Part shown: positions 1 to 7,203 of the stretch, one piece after another
Layout of the letters: each line of letters begins with the position of its first letter
Position numbering within the stretch: the stretch's first letter is position 1
Assembly (NCBI GenBank): GCA_017694735.1
Contig: JADIMN010000078.1
Span: 1-14,376, forward strand
Direction: 5' to 3'
From: Candidatus Alectryobacillus merdavium
GTDB lineage: Bacteria > Bacillota_I > Bacilli_A > RFN20 > CAG-826
DNA: 14,376 bases
Notes under the pieces: generated by a model
Told to the model about the DNA's origin: nothing
The model's input: the letters and a program-made list of their open reading frames with translations, nothing else
Database searches by the model: none
Translations under genes and position numbers: made by a program

Positions 1-6
1 TTTTTA

Positions 7-22
7 TATAATATTTTATAAA
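7..22 (+). promoter_or_regulatory. Candidate -10 element(s) before the ABC exporter operon
   Basis: A perfect TATAAT lies at 7-12 and a TATAAA at 17-22, ahead of the ATG at 42. Any -35 box would be at or beyond the left edge, so only half of a promoter can be seen. The surrounding sequence is so AT-rich that such hexamers arise easily by chance. Confidence 0.35.
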
Positions 23-41
23 TATTGTTTTAAATGTTTTA

Positions 42-1868
42 ATGAGTAAAATAAATATTATGGAAGCAAAAAAGCACGTATATTTGTCAACGGTTAACGA
101 AATATTAAAAGGAAATTATTTAAAATATGGATTTTATTTAATTCTTTTATTTATGTCTGTTTTAATTAGTACTTTTTCTACTTTTATGACAAAAATATTG
201 CTTGATGTAATACAACAAACAGACGCAAATTCTTACTTTTTAGCAGTTCAAGATCCTTTATCTGTTTTTATAACAAATTTACTTGGTGGATTTGACTTTT
301 TAAAAAATAATTTATGGATATTTTCTATACTTATTTTTACTTTTTCTCTTGGGTTAGCACTATTTAACATTTCAAGAATGTATCTAAGATCATTTATAAT
401 GACAAGTATTTCTAAAAAAACACAATTAATTTTATTTAATCATATTGAAAACTTACCTTATAAAAATATAAAAAGTATGAAAAACGGCGACATAATTCAA
501 ACATGTACAAGAGATGAAGAAACTCTTAGAAGATTTATAATTGGAGATATGCATACTGTTTTTTACACTTTATTTGTTTTAATTTTATCTTTTTCAATAT
601 TATGTAGCATCAATTATATTGTTGCACTGTCTTCAATTGTTCTTTTACCAATTCTATTTATTTATTCTTTCTTCTTAATTAAAGTTGTTAGAAAAAGATA
701 CAGAGCAACAGATGACAGCGAGGGATTAATGACTGCTAGAATTGAAGAAAACTTGTCATCTGTAAGAATAGTTAAAGCATTTAATAATGAAAAATTTGAA
801 ATTGATAATTTTGAAAAATATCTCCAAGATTATCGAAGCAAATTTATTAAATGGAGAAAAGTTTCCTCATTTTTCTTTTCAAGTTCGGATATTTTTGTAT
901 TTTCTCAAATTACTTTAGCAACAATTATTAGTATTGTATTATGTGTTTATGGAGAAATAACCTACGCTACTGTTATAGTCGCATTTTCTTATGTATCTAT
1001 GATTGTTTGGCCAATTAGAGATGTTGCAACTACCTTGTCAAATTTTGCAAGAGTACTTGCTGCTCTTGAAAGAATTAGATTATTATTAGATATTCCTGTT
1101 GAAGATTTAAAAAGTGGCCTTACACCAAAAATTACTGGTGAAATCGAATTTAAAAATGTGTCTTTTAAATTTCCAGATGCCGATAATTATGTTTTAAAAA
1201 ATGTGTCTTTTAAAATCAAAAAAGGACAAACGGTCGCTATTATGGGTAAGACTGGCTCTGGTAAATCAACTTTAATGTTATTATTAACTCGATTATATGA
1301 TATAGAAAGTGGCGAAATTTTACTTGATGGAGTAAATATTAATCAAATACAAAAGAAATATCTAAGAGAAAATGTATCTTTAATATTACAAGAACCTTTT
1401 TTGTTTTCAAAATCTATTATAAACAACTTAAAAATTAAAAACGAAAAATTAACAAGCGAAGAAATAACTTCGGCTACTAAAATTGCTCATATCCATGATT
1501 CTATATTAAATTTAGATAAAGGATATGACACTGAAGTTGGAGAAAAAGGAGTTCAATTATCTGGCGGACAAAAACAAAGAGTTGTAATTGCAAGAAGCTT
1601 AACAAAAAACTCTCCTATCTTAATTTTTGATGATTCTTTAAGCGCTGTTGATACTGAAACCGATATAGAAATACGTACTAGTTTAAAAGAGAAAATGAAA
1701 GATGTTACGACTTTTATCATTACTCATAGAGTCGCAACAGCAAAAGATTCTGATCTAATAATTGTATTAGAAGATTCAAAAATTAGTGAAATTGGAACTT
1801 ATGATCAACTTGTAAATAAAGATGGATTATTTAAAAGAATTAATGATATACAAACAAAAATGGAGTAA
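42..1868 (+). CDS. ABC exporter half-transporter with degenerate catalytic site (MdlA/BmrC-like)
   Basis: A 608-residue fused permease-ATPase. The N-terminal half (about 30-325) is a hydrophobic type IV exporter domain and the C-terminal half an ATPase. Visible motifs are Walker A GKTGSGKST (402-410), Q-loop Gln450, signature LSGGQ (506-510), Walker B ILIFD (526-530), D-loop SAVD (534-537) and H-loop His562. The residue after Walker B is Asp531, not the catalytic Glu. This is the hallmark of the weakly hydrolysing subunit in heterodimeric exporters such as BmrCD, TM287/288 or MdlAB. The next gene, 3 nt downstream, is the natural partner. The start is the first ATG after an in-frame stop at 9-11; an alternative ATG is at 60, and neither has a clear Shine-Dalgarno. 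Substrate unknown: drugs, lipids or peptides are all possible. Family assignment is certain; the pairing is inferred. Confidence 0.95.
   Translation: MSKINIMEAKKHVYLSTVNEILKGNYLKYGFYLILLFMSVLISTFSTFMTKILLDVIQQTDANSYFLAVQDPLSVFITNLLGGFDFLKNNLWIFSILIFTFSLGLALFNISRMYLRSFIMTSISKKTQLILFNHIENLPYKNIKSMKNGDIIQTCTRDEETLRRFIIGDMHTVFYTLFVLILSFSILCSINYIVALSSIVLLPILFIYSFFLIKVVRKRYRATDDSEGLMTARIEENLSSVRIVKAFNNEKFEIDNFEKYLQDYRSKFIKWRKVSSFFFSSSDIFVFSQITLATIISIVLCVYGEITYATVIVAFSYVSMIVWPIRDVATTLSNFARVLAALERIRLLLDIPVEDLKSGLTPKITGEIEFKNVSFKFPDADNYVLKNVSFKIKKGQTVAIMGKTGSGKSTLMLLLTRLYDIESGEILLDGVNINQIQKKYLRENVSLILQEPFLFSKSIINNLKIKNEKLTSEEITSATKIAHIHDSILNLDKGYDTEVGEKGVQLSGGQKQRVVIARSLTKNSPILIFDDSLSAVDTETDIEIRTSLKEKMKDVTTFIITHRVATAKDSDLIIVLEDSKISEIGTYDQLVNKDGLFKRINDIQTKME
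1862..1865 (+). promoter_or_regulatory. Ribosome binding site of second ABC subunit, inside the first gene
   Basis: GGAG lies in the last codons of the first exporter gene, 6 nt before the ATG at 1872. It fixes the start of the second gene and indicates co-transcription with likely translational coupling. Confidence 0.7.
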
Positions 1869-1871
1869 AAG

Positions 1872-3803
1872 ATGGCAGTTAAAATTACACAAGACGACCA
1901 ACAAACATATAAATCTAAGTTTAATTTAAGAGTTTGGGGAAAAATATTAAAATACACACTTAAACAGTGGCCTCTTTTAATTGTTTTATTTTTAACAATA
2001 TTTTTAACTTCCTTTTATGATGTAACATTTATTCCTTTAATGAATGCAAGTGCTATTAGCGCACTATCAAAGTTAACATCAGTTATAGATTTAAGTGAAT
2101 TGTATTTTGATATAACAATACTTGGAATTACTATTGAACACTTCTCTTTTTCCGCTTATATATTAGCTTTATTTATTGGAATAATCATTCGTTCTGTTGC
2201 AATATTTTTTACATTTTTTATTACAAATTATTTAGAAATGAGCATAATGACATCTCTTAGAAGGGACTCTTTTAAAGTTGTTCAAGAATTATCATTTTCA
2301 TATTTTGATAATACTCCTAGTGGATGGTTAATATCTAGAATGCAAAATGATACTGCAACAATTGGAGATGTTTTATCTTGGGGCATTATTAGAATTTTAT
2401 GGATTTCTGTAGAACTTATTTTAACTTTAATTACTATGTTTACAGCAAACTGGTTATTAAGTTTAATAATTTTATCGATGGCTCCAGTTATTTTTGTTTT
2501 TGTAGCATACTTTAATACTATTATTTTAAAAAGACACCGTATTGCAAGAAATGCTTATTCTAATTTTGTTAGATGGCTAGCTGAATGTATTTCAGGAGTA
2601 GCTACTATAAAAACTCTTGCTATAGAAGACAAAGTTTATGAAGAAGAAAATGAAATTACAGAAGATGTTAGAAGTAAAAGATTAAAAGCATTTATTCCAA
2701 ATGCTTTCTTTACACCAATATTCTCCATATTAAGTGCTATAACAACAGCTTTAATTATTCTTACAGGTGCTTATATTTATGGTCCTAGTGTAATTGATGT
2801 TGCAACGCTAGTCCTATTTATTGGTTTTGTTGGACAAATTTATAATCCACTCTCTCAATTTAGCGAATTATATGCTGAGTTTGTTTCAACACAAGCAAAT
2901 ATTGAAAAAATTATGTCTTTAATTGAAACAAAACCAACTATAGTTGATAAAAAGGAAGTTGTTGAAAAATATGGTGATATTTTTAATAACAAAACTGAAA
3001 ACTTTGAAAAACTTCAAGGAGATATAATTTATAATCATGTTTCATTTTCTTATAAAGAAAATATTGAGGTTTTGCACGATTTATATTTACATATAGAAAA
3101 AGGAACAAGTCTTGCAATAGTTGGTGAAACCGGTTCTGGAAAAAGTACAACTGTAAATTTATTATGTAGATTTTATGAACCTAGTAAAGGTGAAATTTTA
3201 ATTGATGGAGTAAATTATAAAGAAAGAAGTCTTGGATGGCTTAGAAGTAACATTGGATATGTTCAACAAACTCCTTTTGTATTTTCAACTTCATTTAAAA
3301 ATAATGTTAAATATGGAAAATTAGATGCTAGTGATGAAGAGGTAATTAACGCTTGTAAAATTGTTGGAATCCATGATTTTATCATGTCTTTTAAAGATGG
3401 ATATGACACCGTTTTAAATGATTCTGGTAATCAATTAAGTTTAGGACAAAAACAATTAATCTCTTTTGCAAGAGCAATTATTAGAAATCCAGCAATTATG
3501 ATATTAGATGAAGCTACTTCAAGTATTGATACAGAAACAGAAAAACAAATTCAAGATGCAATGAATAAAATATTAAAAGGTCGCACAAGTCTAATTATTG
3601 CTCATAGATTATCAACAATAGTTGATTGTGATAGAATTTTAGTAATGAAAGATGGAAAAGTAGTTGAAGATGGAAATCATATACAACTTATGAAAAATAA
3701 AGGTTACTACTATCAACTATATATGAATCAATTTAAACAACTTAATCTTGGAGATCAATTAAAAACTTATGAAGAACAAATCAGCAAAAAAGGGCTTGAA
3801 TAA
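1872..3803 (+). CDS. ABC exporter half-transporter, catalytically canonical partner (MdlB/BmrD-like)
   Basis: A 643-residue permease-ATPase. The membrane domain spans about 30-335. The ATPase carries Walker A GETGSGKST (418-426), Q-loop Gln465/466, Walker B IMILD with catalytic Glu547, D-loop SSID (550-553) and His578. Its signature is LSLGQ (522-526) instead of LSGGQ. In heterodimeric exporters the degenerate ATP site is made of the Glu-less Walker B of one subunit and the altered signature of the other. That is exactly the split seen between this protein and the upstream one, so the two should form one transporter with a single consensus site. The ATPase domain is preceded by an extended linker (about 350-385) rich in Lys and Glu. 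The gene ends within the amidohydrolase reading frame. Substrate cannot be told from sequence. Confidence 0.95.
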   Translation: MAVKITQDDQQTYKSKFNLRVWGKILKYTLKQWPLLIVLFLTIFLTSFYDVTFIPLMNASAISALSKLTSVIDLSELYFDITILGITIEHFSFSAYILALFIGIIIRSVAIFFTFFITNYLEMSIMTSLRRDSFKVVQELSFSYFDNTPSGWLISRMQNDTATIGDVLSWGIIRILWISVELILTLITMFTANWLLSLIILSMAPVIFVFVAYFNTIILKRHRIARNAYSNFVRWLAECISGVATIKTLAIEDKVYEEENEITEDVRSKRLKAFIPNAFFTPIFSILSAITTALIILTGAYIYGPSVIDVATLVLFIGFVGQIYNPLSQFSELYAEFVSTQANIEKIMSLIETKPTIVDKKEVVEKYGDIFNNKTENFEKLQGDIIYNHVSFSYKENIEVLHDLYLHIEKGTSLAIVGETGSGKSTTVNLLCRFYEPSKGEILIDGVNYKERSLGWLRSNIGYVQQTPFVFSTSFKNNVKYGKLDASDEEVINACKIVGIHDFIMSFKDGYDTVLNDSGNQLSLGQKQLISFARAIIRNPAIMILDEATSSIDTETEKQIQDAMNKILKGRTSLIIAHRLSTIVDCDRILVMKDGKVVEDGNHIQLMKNKGYYYQLYMNQFKQLNLGDQLKTYEEQISKKGLE

Positions 3804-4593
3804 AATAATTGATGCACATTGTCATTTATTTTATCAACCTAGTTTATCTAAATGTAAAAAAATATTATTAAAATCAATGAAAAAATATAACATTTCATAT
3901 GGTATTTTTTCTCTTGATGCAACAGAAGTTGTCCTTGATGATCGAGATTCAAGTAAAGCAATTAATACAAATTGGAAAAAAGCTTTTAATATTGCTATAA
4001 ATTTTAAAAAACATCATAAAAATTTGTTTGCACTACTATGGATGAAACCAAAAACAACTTGTAAAGAAGATATACCTAAAATAGATCAATATATTAAAAA
4101 ACATCTAAAATATATCAAAGGTCTTAAGTTTCACCCATTTTTATCTCAAACAAAAATGAGTGACGAAATTATTAAACCTTATATTCAAATTGCAAGAAAG
4201 TACAAATTACCAATATTAGTTCACACCGCTCAAGATGAATATAGTGATATTTCATTTTTAGAAAAAGTAGCAAAGAAAAATAAAGATGTTAATTTTATCG
4301 CTGCTCACCTAAATTTATTAAGTGATAATCAAAAAGCAATCGAAATACTAGAAAGAAATTCTAATATTTATGGTGATACTGCATGGGTTGATATTAAAAT
4401 AATAAAACAATTAAAAGAGAAGAAATTACTTCATAAAATCATGTTTGGTAGCGATAATCCTGTTGATGGATTTGATACATTAAATAATAAAATGTATCAA
4501 GAATACTATAAAAATAGCATTAATTTATCAAGCAAAGAATATAACAATTTAATGTTTGATAACGCTAAAAGAATATACAAATTAAACGTTTAA
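3769..4593 (+). CDS. TIM-barrel metal-dependent amidohydrolase
   Basis: A 274-residue protein of the amidohydrolase superfamily (Amidohydro_2/TatD-like layout). Candidate metal ligands fall in the expected order: IDAHCH with His17 and His19, KFHPF with His122, LVHT with His152, AAH with His180, and FGSD with Asp229. Hydrolysis or decarboxylation of a small organic substrate is the family norm; the substrate is not predictable. No signal peptide, so cytoplasmic. The formal ATG at 3769 overlaps the ABC gene by 35 nt and has no good Shine-Dalgarno. Homologues usually begin just before the DAHCH motif, yet here the codons before it (AAA ATA ATT) include no standard start, and the TTG at 3796 sits only 1 nt after GGG. 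Start is therefore uncertain. Probably co-transcribed with the exporter. The 3' end overlaps the convergent lipoprotein gene by 12 nt. Confidence 0.85.
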   Translation: MKNKSAKKGLNKIIDAHCHLFYQPSLSKCKKILLKSMKKYNISYGIFSLDATEVVLDDRDSSKAINTNWKKAFNIAINFKKHHKNLFALLWMKPKTTCKEDIPKIDQYIKKHLKYIKGLKFHPFLSQTKMSDEIIKPYIQIARKYKLPILVHTAQDEYSDISFLEKVAKKNKDVNFIAAHLNLLSDNQKAIEILERNSNIYGDTAWVDIKIIKQLKEKKLLHKIMFGSDNPVDGFDTLNNKMYQEYYKNSINLSSKEYNNLMFDNAKRIYKLNV

Positions 4594-4594
4594 T
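4581..4594. repeat. Perfect 14-bp palindrome spanning two convergent stop codons
   Basis: The sequence ATTAAACGTTTAAT is its own reverse complement. It holds the TAA stops of both the amidohydrolase gene (plus) and the lipoprotein gene (minus), so both proteins end in Leu-Asn-Val. No T-rich tail follows on either strand, so it is not a standard intrinsic terminator. Confidence 0.85.
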
Positions 4595-5109
4595 ACAAAA
4601 GTATAAAACATACTTTCATAACCAGATGGAGTAAATGCAAGTTCAGCAAAATAATCTCTACCTGATTCATAAAATCTTAAAAACATAGCTAGACCGCTTA
4701 AATTTTTAAATAAAATATCTTCAGAGTTTGAAAATACATCACACTCGTTATTTAAATAAATACAACCTGCAATGCATTCCGTCCACGAACAATTTTCAAA
4801 ATAACAATTATTCCACTCTATTAAAATTGAATAATCTGATTCATTACCGTTTTCATCTGAATCAAAAGGTTTTTCAACAAACCATCGACCTTTTTCTTTT
4901 TTGTTAATTGAATCTACATTTGAAATTTTACTAATATTAAAAGTAGAATTATCATTAAAGAATAATTCACTATGTTGAACATTATTAGAAGTATAAAAGC
5001 TGTATGTTCCTGTTTTATACCATTGAACATCAACATTTTGACATCCAAATAAAGCTATACTAGCAACAACTACAATAACATTTATTGATTTTTTATACTT
5101 AATTATCAT
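4582..5109 (-). CDS. Exported lipoprotein, paralogue of the 6435-6941 lipoprotein
   Basis: I place the start at the ATG at 5109 (175 residues), not the longer in-frame ATG at 5130. The shorter start overlaps the protease stop as ATGA, has GGAGAAAG 7 nt upstream, and gives a clean lipoprotein signal: Lys-rich N-terminus, hydrophobic stretch 9-21 and lipobox LFGC with lipidated Cys23. The mature part is beta-rich by eye, with GTYSF (34-38), GRWF (74-77) and WNNCYFEN (99-106) followed by Cys107, Cys112 and Cys116. The CxNxDV start, FNxNST, GxW and NCYFEN elements recur in the same order in the lipoprotein gene two positions upstream. Function unknown. Being coupled to the protease gene suggests a partner role such as inhibitor, chaperone or membrane docking factor. 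That is inference; no known inhibitor family is recognised. Confidence 0.8.
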   Translation of the reverse strand: MIIKYKKSINVIVVVASIALFGCQNVDVQWYKTGTYSFYTSNNVQHSELFFNDNSTFNISKISNVDSINKKEKGRWFVEKPFDSDENGNESDYSILIEWNNCYFENCSWTECIAGCIYLNNECDVFSNSEDILFKNLSGLAMFLRFYESGRDYFAELAFTPSGYESMFYTFVLNV

Positions 5110-6383
5110 ACTCTTTCTCCGCATCCACAATAAGCTATTTTTGTGCTTGCATCAATAAAGTAACCTTTATGACTATGCATATCACCAGAAAATATATATA
5201 CAAATCCACCTGTTACGAATCCAAGTCCGTTTAAAACTACTTGAGTGTTATCATCCCAACCATAATGGCATAAATACCTATCTTCCTCTAGGGAATAAAT
5301 ACCATATAAAACAACAACATGATTCGTACCATTCATGCTTCCAAAATAAGCAGCAGGAAATCCATTATTCAAAGCTTGTTTAACATCTCCAAAAAGCCAC
5401 AGAGTACTACAAACATTAAAATTAATACCATCCTTTCCATCTAAAAAAGAATTTATGGCATCGACAATATCCCAAGGTATACTTGGGCCTGCATTTGGCC
5501 ATACCGCTTTAACAAAACTATCTTTTATCTCAGGAACTTCAGTGAAATATGATATTGTTTTCCCGTCTTTGTTTATGCCTGTCCAATGACCGCTGGCTTT
5601 GTTTATATATTTATCCGCTTCACTATCGGAAAAATACCCACTATCTACAAAAAATTCAGCATATCCAAGTAGCAAGGAAGCTGCAACATATCCACATGTC
5701 GAATCAACATTTTTTGGATACTCTGTTTTATTTAGTTTAAAGTACCAAGAATAATCAACTTCGCTTTCTCCGAAAATAAAATCATATCCATCAAAATATT
5801 CAACATTAGTGTATATATTATCTCCATCAACTAGATTTCCATTCTTTTGTGGATTAATACCATTTCTAACATAATTAAAGTTAGCTGTATTTACTTCATT
5901 TTTATCTTTTTCGTTAATTAAATCAGAAGACGAAGCAAGAGATACAAAAACATTATTATTAATTTTGTTGCTAGTAATCGAATCGTAATATTGATTGTTA
6001 TTCGAATAATAATACCCATTACCCGGAATATAGTAGTTTAAATAATCAGTTAAAGGATAATCTCCGAACGGATTAACCTCAATTATGTTTAAAGAAGTTA
6101 ATGATATAATCGAATATCCTTTAGGATTATATTCTACTAATAAATATTCATTTTCAGAAAAATCTCTTAAAATTGATATATCAGAAACTTTATAGTTATT
6201 ATTTAAGGTTATTTTTTTTATATCTTTTAAACATAAATCAACTATTCTATTGCTTTCCGCCATAGAAAAAGTCTCTAATTGAAAATCAATTTGGTAGTTC
6301 TGTTTATTTAAAAAATCTTCATAGCCACAGAGACAAGAAACCATTGTATTAAAGACAAGCATACATTTTATTACATTTTTCAT
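5106..6383 (-). CDS. Exported papain-like cysteine peptidase (C39/C10-like) with propeptide-like region
   Basis: A 425-residue protein. Residues 1-19 look like a short export signal; MVSC at 14-17 is a marginal lipobox, so lipid anchoring at Cys17 is possible. Residues 20-220 lack catalytic motifs, and the stretch 40-115, with YSIISL at 90-95 and a Tyr/Asn-rich run (116-133), resembles the prodomain of streptopain-type enzymes. The catalytic region shows STCGYVAAS with Cys230, NHVVVLYG with His355 and HYGWDDNT with Asp377/378, the Cys-His-Asp/Asn order of clan CA peptidases. Another pair of cysteines sits near the end (CGCG, 419-422). The start is firm: GGAGG lies 7 nt upstream of the ATG. 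It is flanked in the operon by paralogous lipoproteins, suggesting that processing or control occurs at the outer face of the membrane. Peptidase activity is inferred from motifs; the exact family is uncertain. Confidence 0.8.
   Translation of the reverse strand: MKNVIKCMLVFNTMVSCLCGYEDFLNKQNYQIDFQLETFSMAESNRIVDLCLKDIKKITLNNNYKVSDISILRDFSENEYLLVEYNPKGYSIISLTSLNIIEVNPFGDYPLTDYLNYYIPGNGYYYSNNNQYYDSITSNKINNNVFVSLASSSDLINEKDKNEVNTANFNYVRNGINPQKNGNLVDGDNIYTNVEYFDGYDFIFGESEVDYSWYFKLNKTEYPKNVDSTCGYVAASLLLGYAEFFVDSGYFSDSEADKYINKASGHWTGINKDGKTISYFTEVPEIKDSFVKAVWPNAGPSIPWDIVDAINSFLDGKDGINFNVCSTLWLFGDVKQALNNGFPAAYFGSMNGTNHVVVLYGIYSLEEDRYLCHYGWDDNTQVVLNGLGFVTGGFVYIFSGDMHSHKGYFIDASTKIAYCGCGERV
5113..5120 (-). 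promoter_or_regulatory. Ribosome binding site deciding the lipoprotein start
   Basis: Read on the minus strand as GGAGAAAG, with GGAG ending 7 nt before the ATG at 5109. It lies within the last codons of the protease gene, so translation of the lipoprotein is probably coupled to the protease through the ATGA overlap. Confidence 0.7.
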
Positions 6384-6390
6384 ATTTTAT

Positions 6391-6395
6391 CCTCC
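6391..6395 (-). promoter_or_regulatory. Strong Shine-Dalgarno of the cysteine peptidase gene
   Basis: Reads GGAGG on the minus strand, 7 nt before the ATG at 6383. It lies in a 51-nt gap after the upstream lipoprotein gene, a spacing compatible with one transcript. Confidence 0.75.
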
Positions 6396-6434
6396 AATTA
6401 CTATAAATATTTATAAAACAAAAAATTATTTACT

Positions 6435-6941
6435 TTATTTAAAATTAGAATTTATAAAAATTATCTCAAATTTTTTTTCTTTATATTTTCCTTCTACACT
6501 TAAAAGATATTCACCATTTTCCGTATAAAAAAATGTTTGTATTCTTTCAAAAAACAGCTCATAAATTCCATTAATAGTAAATTCAAATTCATTATCATGA
6601 AAATCAATACACATTCTAAATCGCCCATTATTTTCAAAATAACAATTTTTCCATGTTAAATGATAATGCATTAAATAGACATCATCACTTAAATAAAGTG
6701 ACATATGATGCCAGGTACCAATATCATTTCTATAATCAACTTCATATGGTAATAATTCATGTGATATTTCTATAGTTGTATTTTGATTAAATATATCTTC
6801 ATCATCAATTCCATTAATTGTTTTGACTGTGTAAATTCCATCATAAAATGGCTCTACATCATAATTTTTACAACCACTCAAAGAAAAAGTCATAATTAAA
6901 ACAACAAAAAATTTACAAAAACAAGTAATAGAATGTTTCAT
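6435..6941 (-). CDS. Exported lipoprotein, first gene of the protease operon
   Basis: A 168-residue protein with a textbook lipoprotein signal: hydrophobic 11-20, lipobox LSGC and lipidated Cys24. The start is fixed by AAGGAG 5 nt upstream of the ATG. Mature features are DGIYTV (34-39), FNQNTT (51-56), GTW (75-77), LTWKNCYFEN (95-104) and Cys111. It is a diverged paralogue of the 4582-5109 lipoprotein: the Cys-x-Asn-x-Asp-Val start, the Gly-x-Trp and the Trp-x-Asn-Cys-Tyr-Phe-Glu-Asn block match in order and near-identical spacing. The rest differs, including charge and the number of cysteines. Alternating hydrophobic strands suggest a small beta-barrel or sandwich. Function unknown; location before the secreted peptidase argues for a shared surface role. 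Confidence 0.8.
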   Translation of the reverse strand: MKHSITCFCKFFVVLIMTFSLSGCKNYDVEPFYDGIYTVKTINGIDDEDIFNQNTTIEISHELLPYEVDYRNDIGTWHHMSLYLSDDVYLMHYHLTWKNCYFENNGRFRMCIDFHDNEFEFTINGIYELFFERIQTFFYTENGEYLLSVEGKYKEKKFEIIFINSNFK

Positions 6942-6990
6942 AAATACTCCTTTTAAACTTTTATTAGAAAAAGACTTTATTTATATTAAA

Positions 6991-7019
6991 ATTTTAAAAG
7001 AAAATGGCATTCTAATCAA
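6991..7019 (-). promoter_or_regulatory. Sigma-A-type promoter of the lipoprotein-protease operon
   Basis: On the minus strand TTGATT (7019-7014) is followed after 17 nt by TAAAAT (6996-6991). These match the consensus TTGACA/TATAAT at 4 and 5 of 6 positions with ideal spacing. Transcription would start near 6984, giving a leader of about 43 nt with the AAGGAG site. It is the best promoter match in this gap. Confidence 0.6.
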
Positions 7020-7105
7020 GAGGCTTATTGATTTATAATAAAAATTGCACAACCAAATAGTTGATTTTAATTTTAAAAAGTCTAATAAAGATATTCAAAA
7101 CTATA

Positions 7106-7134
7106 TTTTATTTTCATAATTAGTGAAAATAAAA
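7106..7134. repeat. Second inverted repeat overlapping the terminator
   Basis: TTTTATTTTC at 7106-7115 pairs with GAAAATAAAA at 7125-7134 across a 9-nt loop. It shares its A-run with the outer stem of the adjoining terminator, so the two hairpins compete. No T-tail follows on either strand. Confidence 0.5.
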
Positions 7135-7165
7135 AGCAAATAAAGGAAATCTCTATTTGCTTTTA
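7131..7165 (-). terminator. Intrinsic terminator after the 951-aa surface protein gene
   Basis: An 11-bp stem pairs 7132-7142 with 7154-7164 (AAAAGCAAATA / TATTTGCTTTT), with an 11-nt loop. On the minus strand the stem runs into TTTTTATTTTC. It lies about 40 nt past the stop codon at 7204 and closes the 355-aa/951-aa operon, separating it from the protease operon. The stem is AT-rich, as expected for this genome. Confidence 0.75.
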
Positions 7166-7203
7166 TTTATACAATATTTCTCTTTTAAGATATTTTCTAA
7201 ATA

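Noticed and set aside
5110..5130. Longer start (ATG 5130) for the second lipoprotein
   Set aside because: It would add seven residues, MWMRRKS, with no ribosome binding site. The ATG at 5109 has GGAG 7 nt upstream and overlaps the preceding stop as ATGA.
5549..5740. 63-codon open frame on the plus strand
   Set aside because: It lies wholly antisense to the well-supported peptidase gene, covering its catalytic Cys region, and has no ribosome binding site or recognisable protein features.
6402..6415. Perfect palindrome TATAAATATTTATA before the peptidase gene
   Set aside because: It is pure A/T in an AT-rich gap, with no second copy and no promoter in register, so chance is the simpler explanation.
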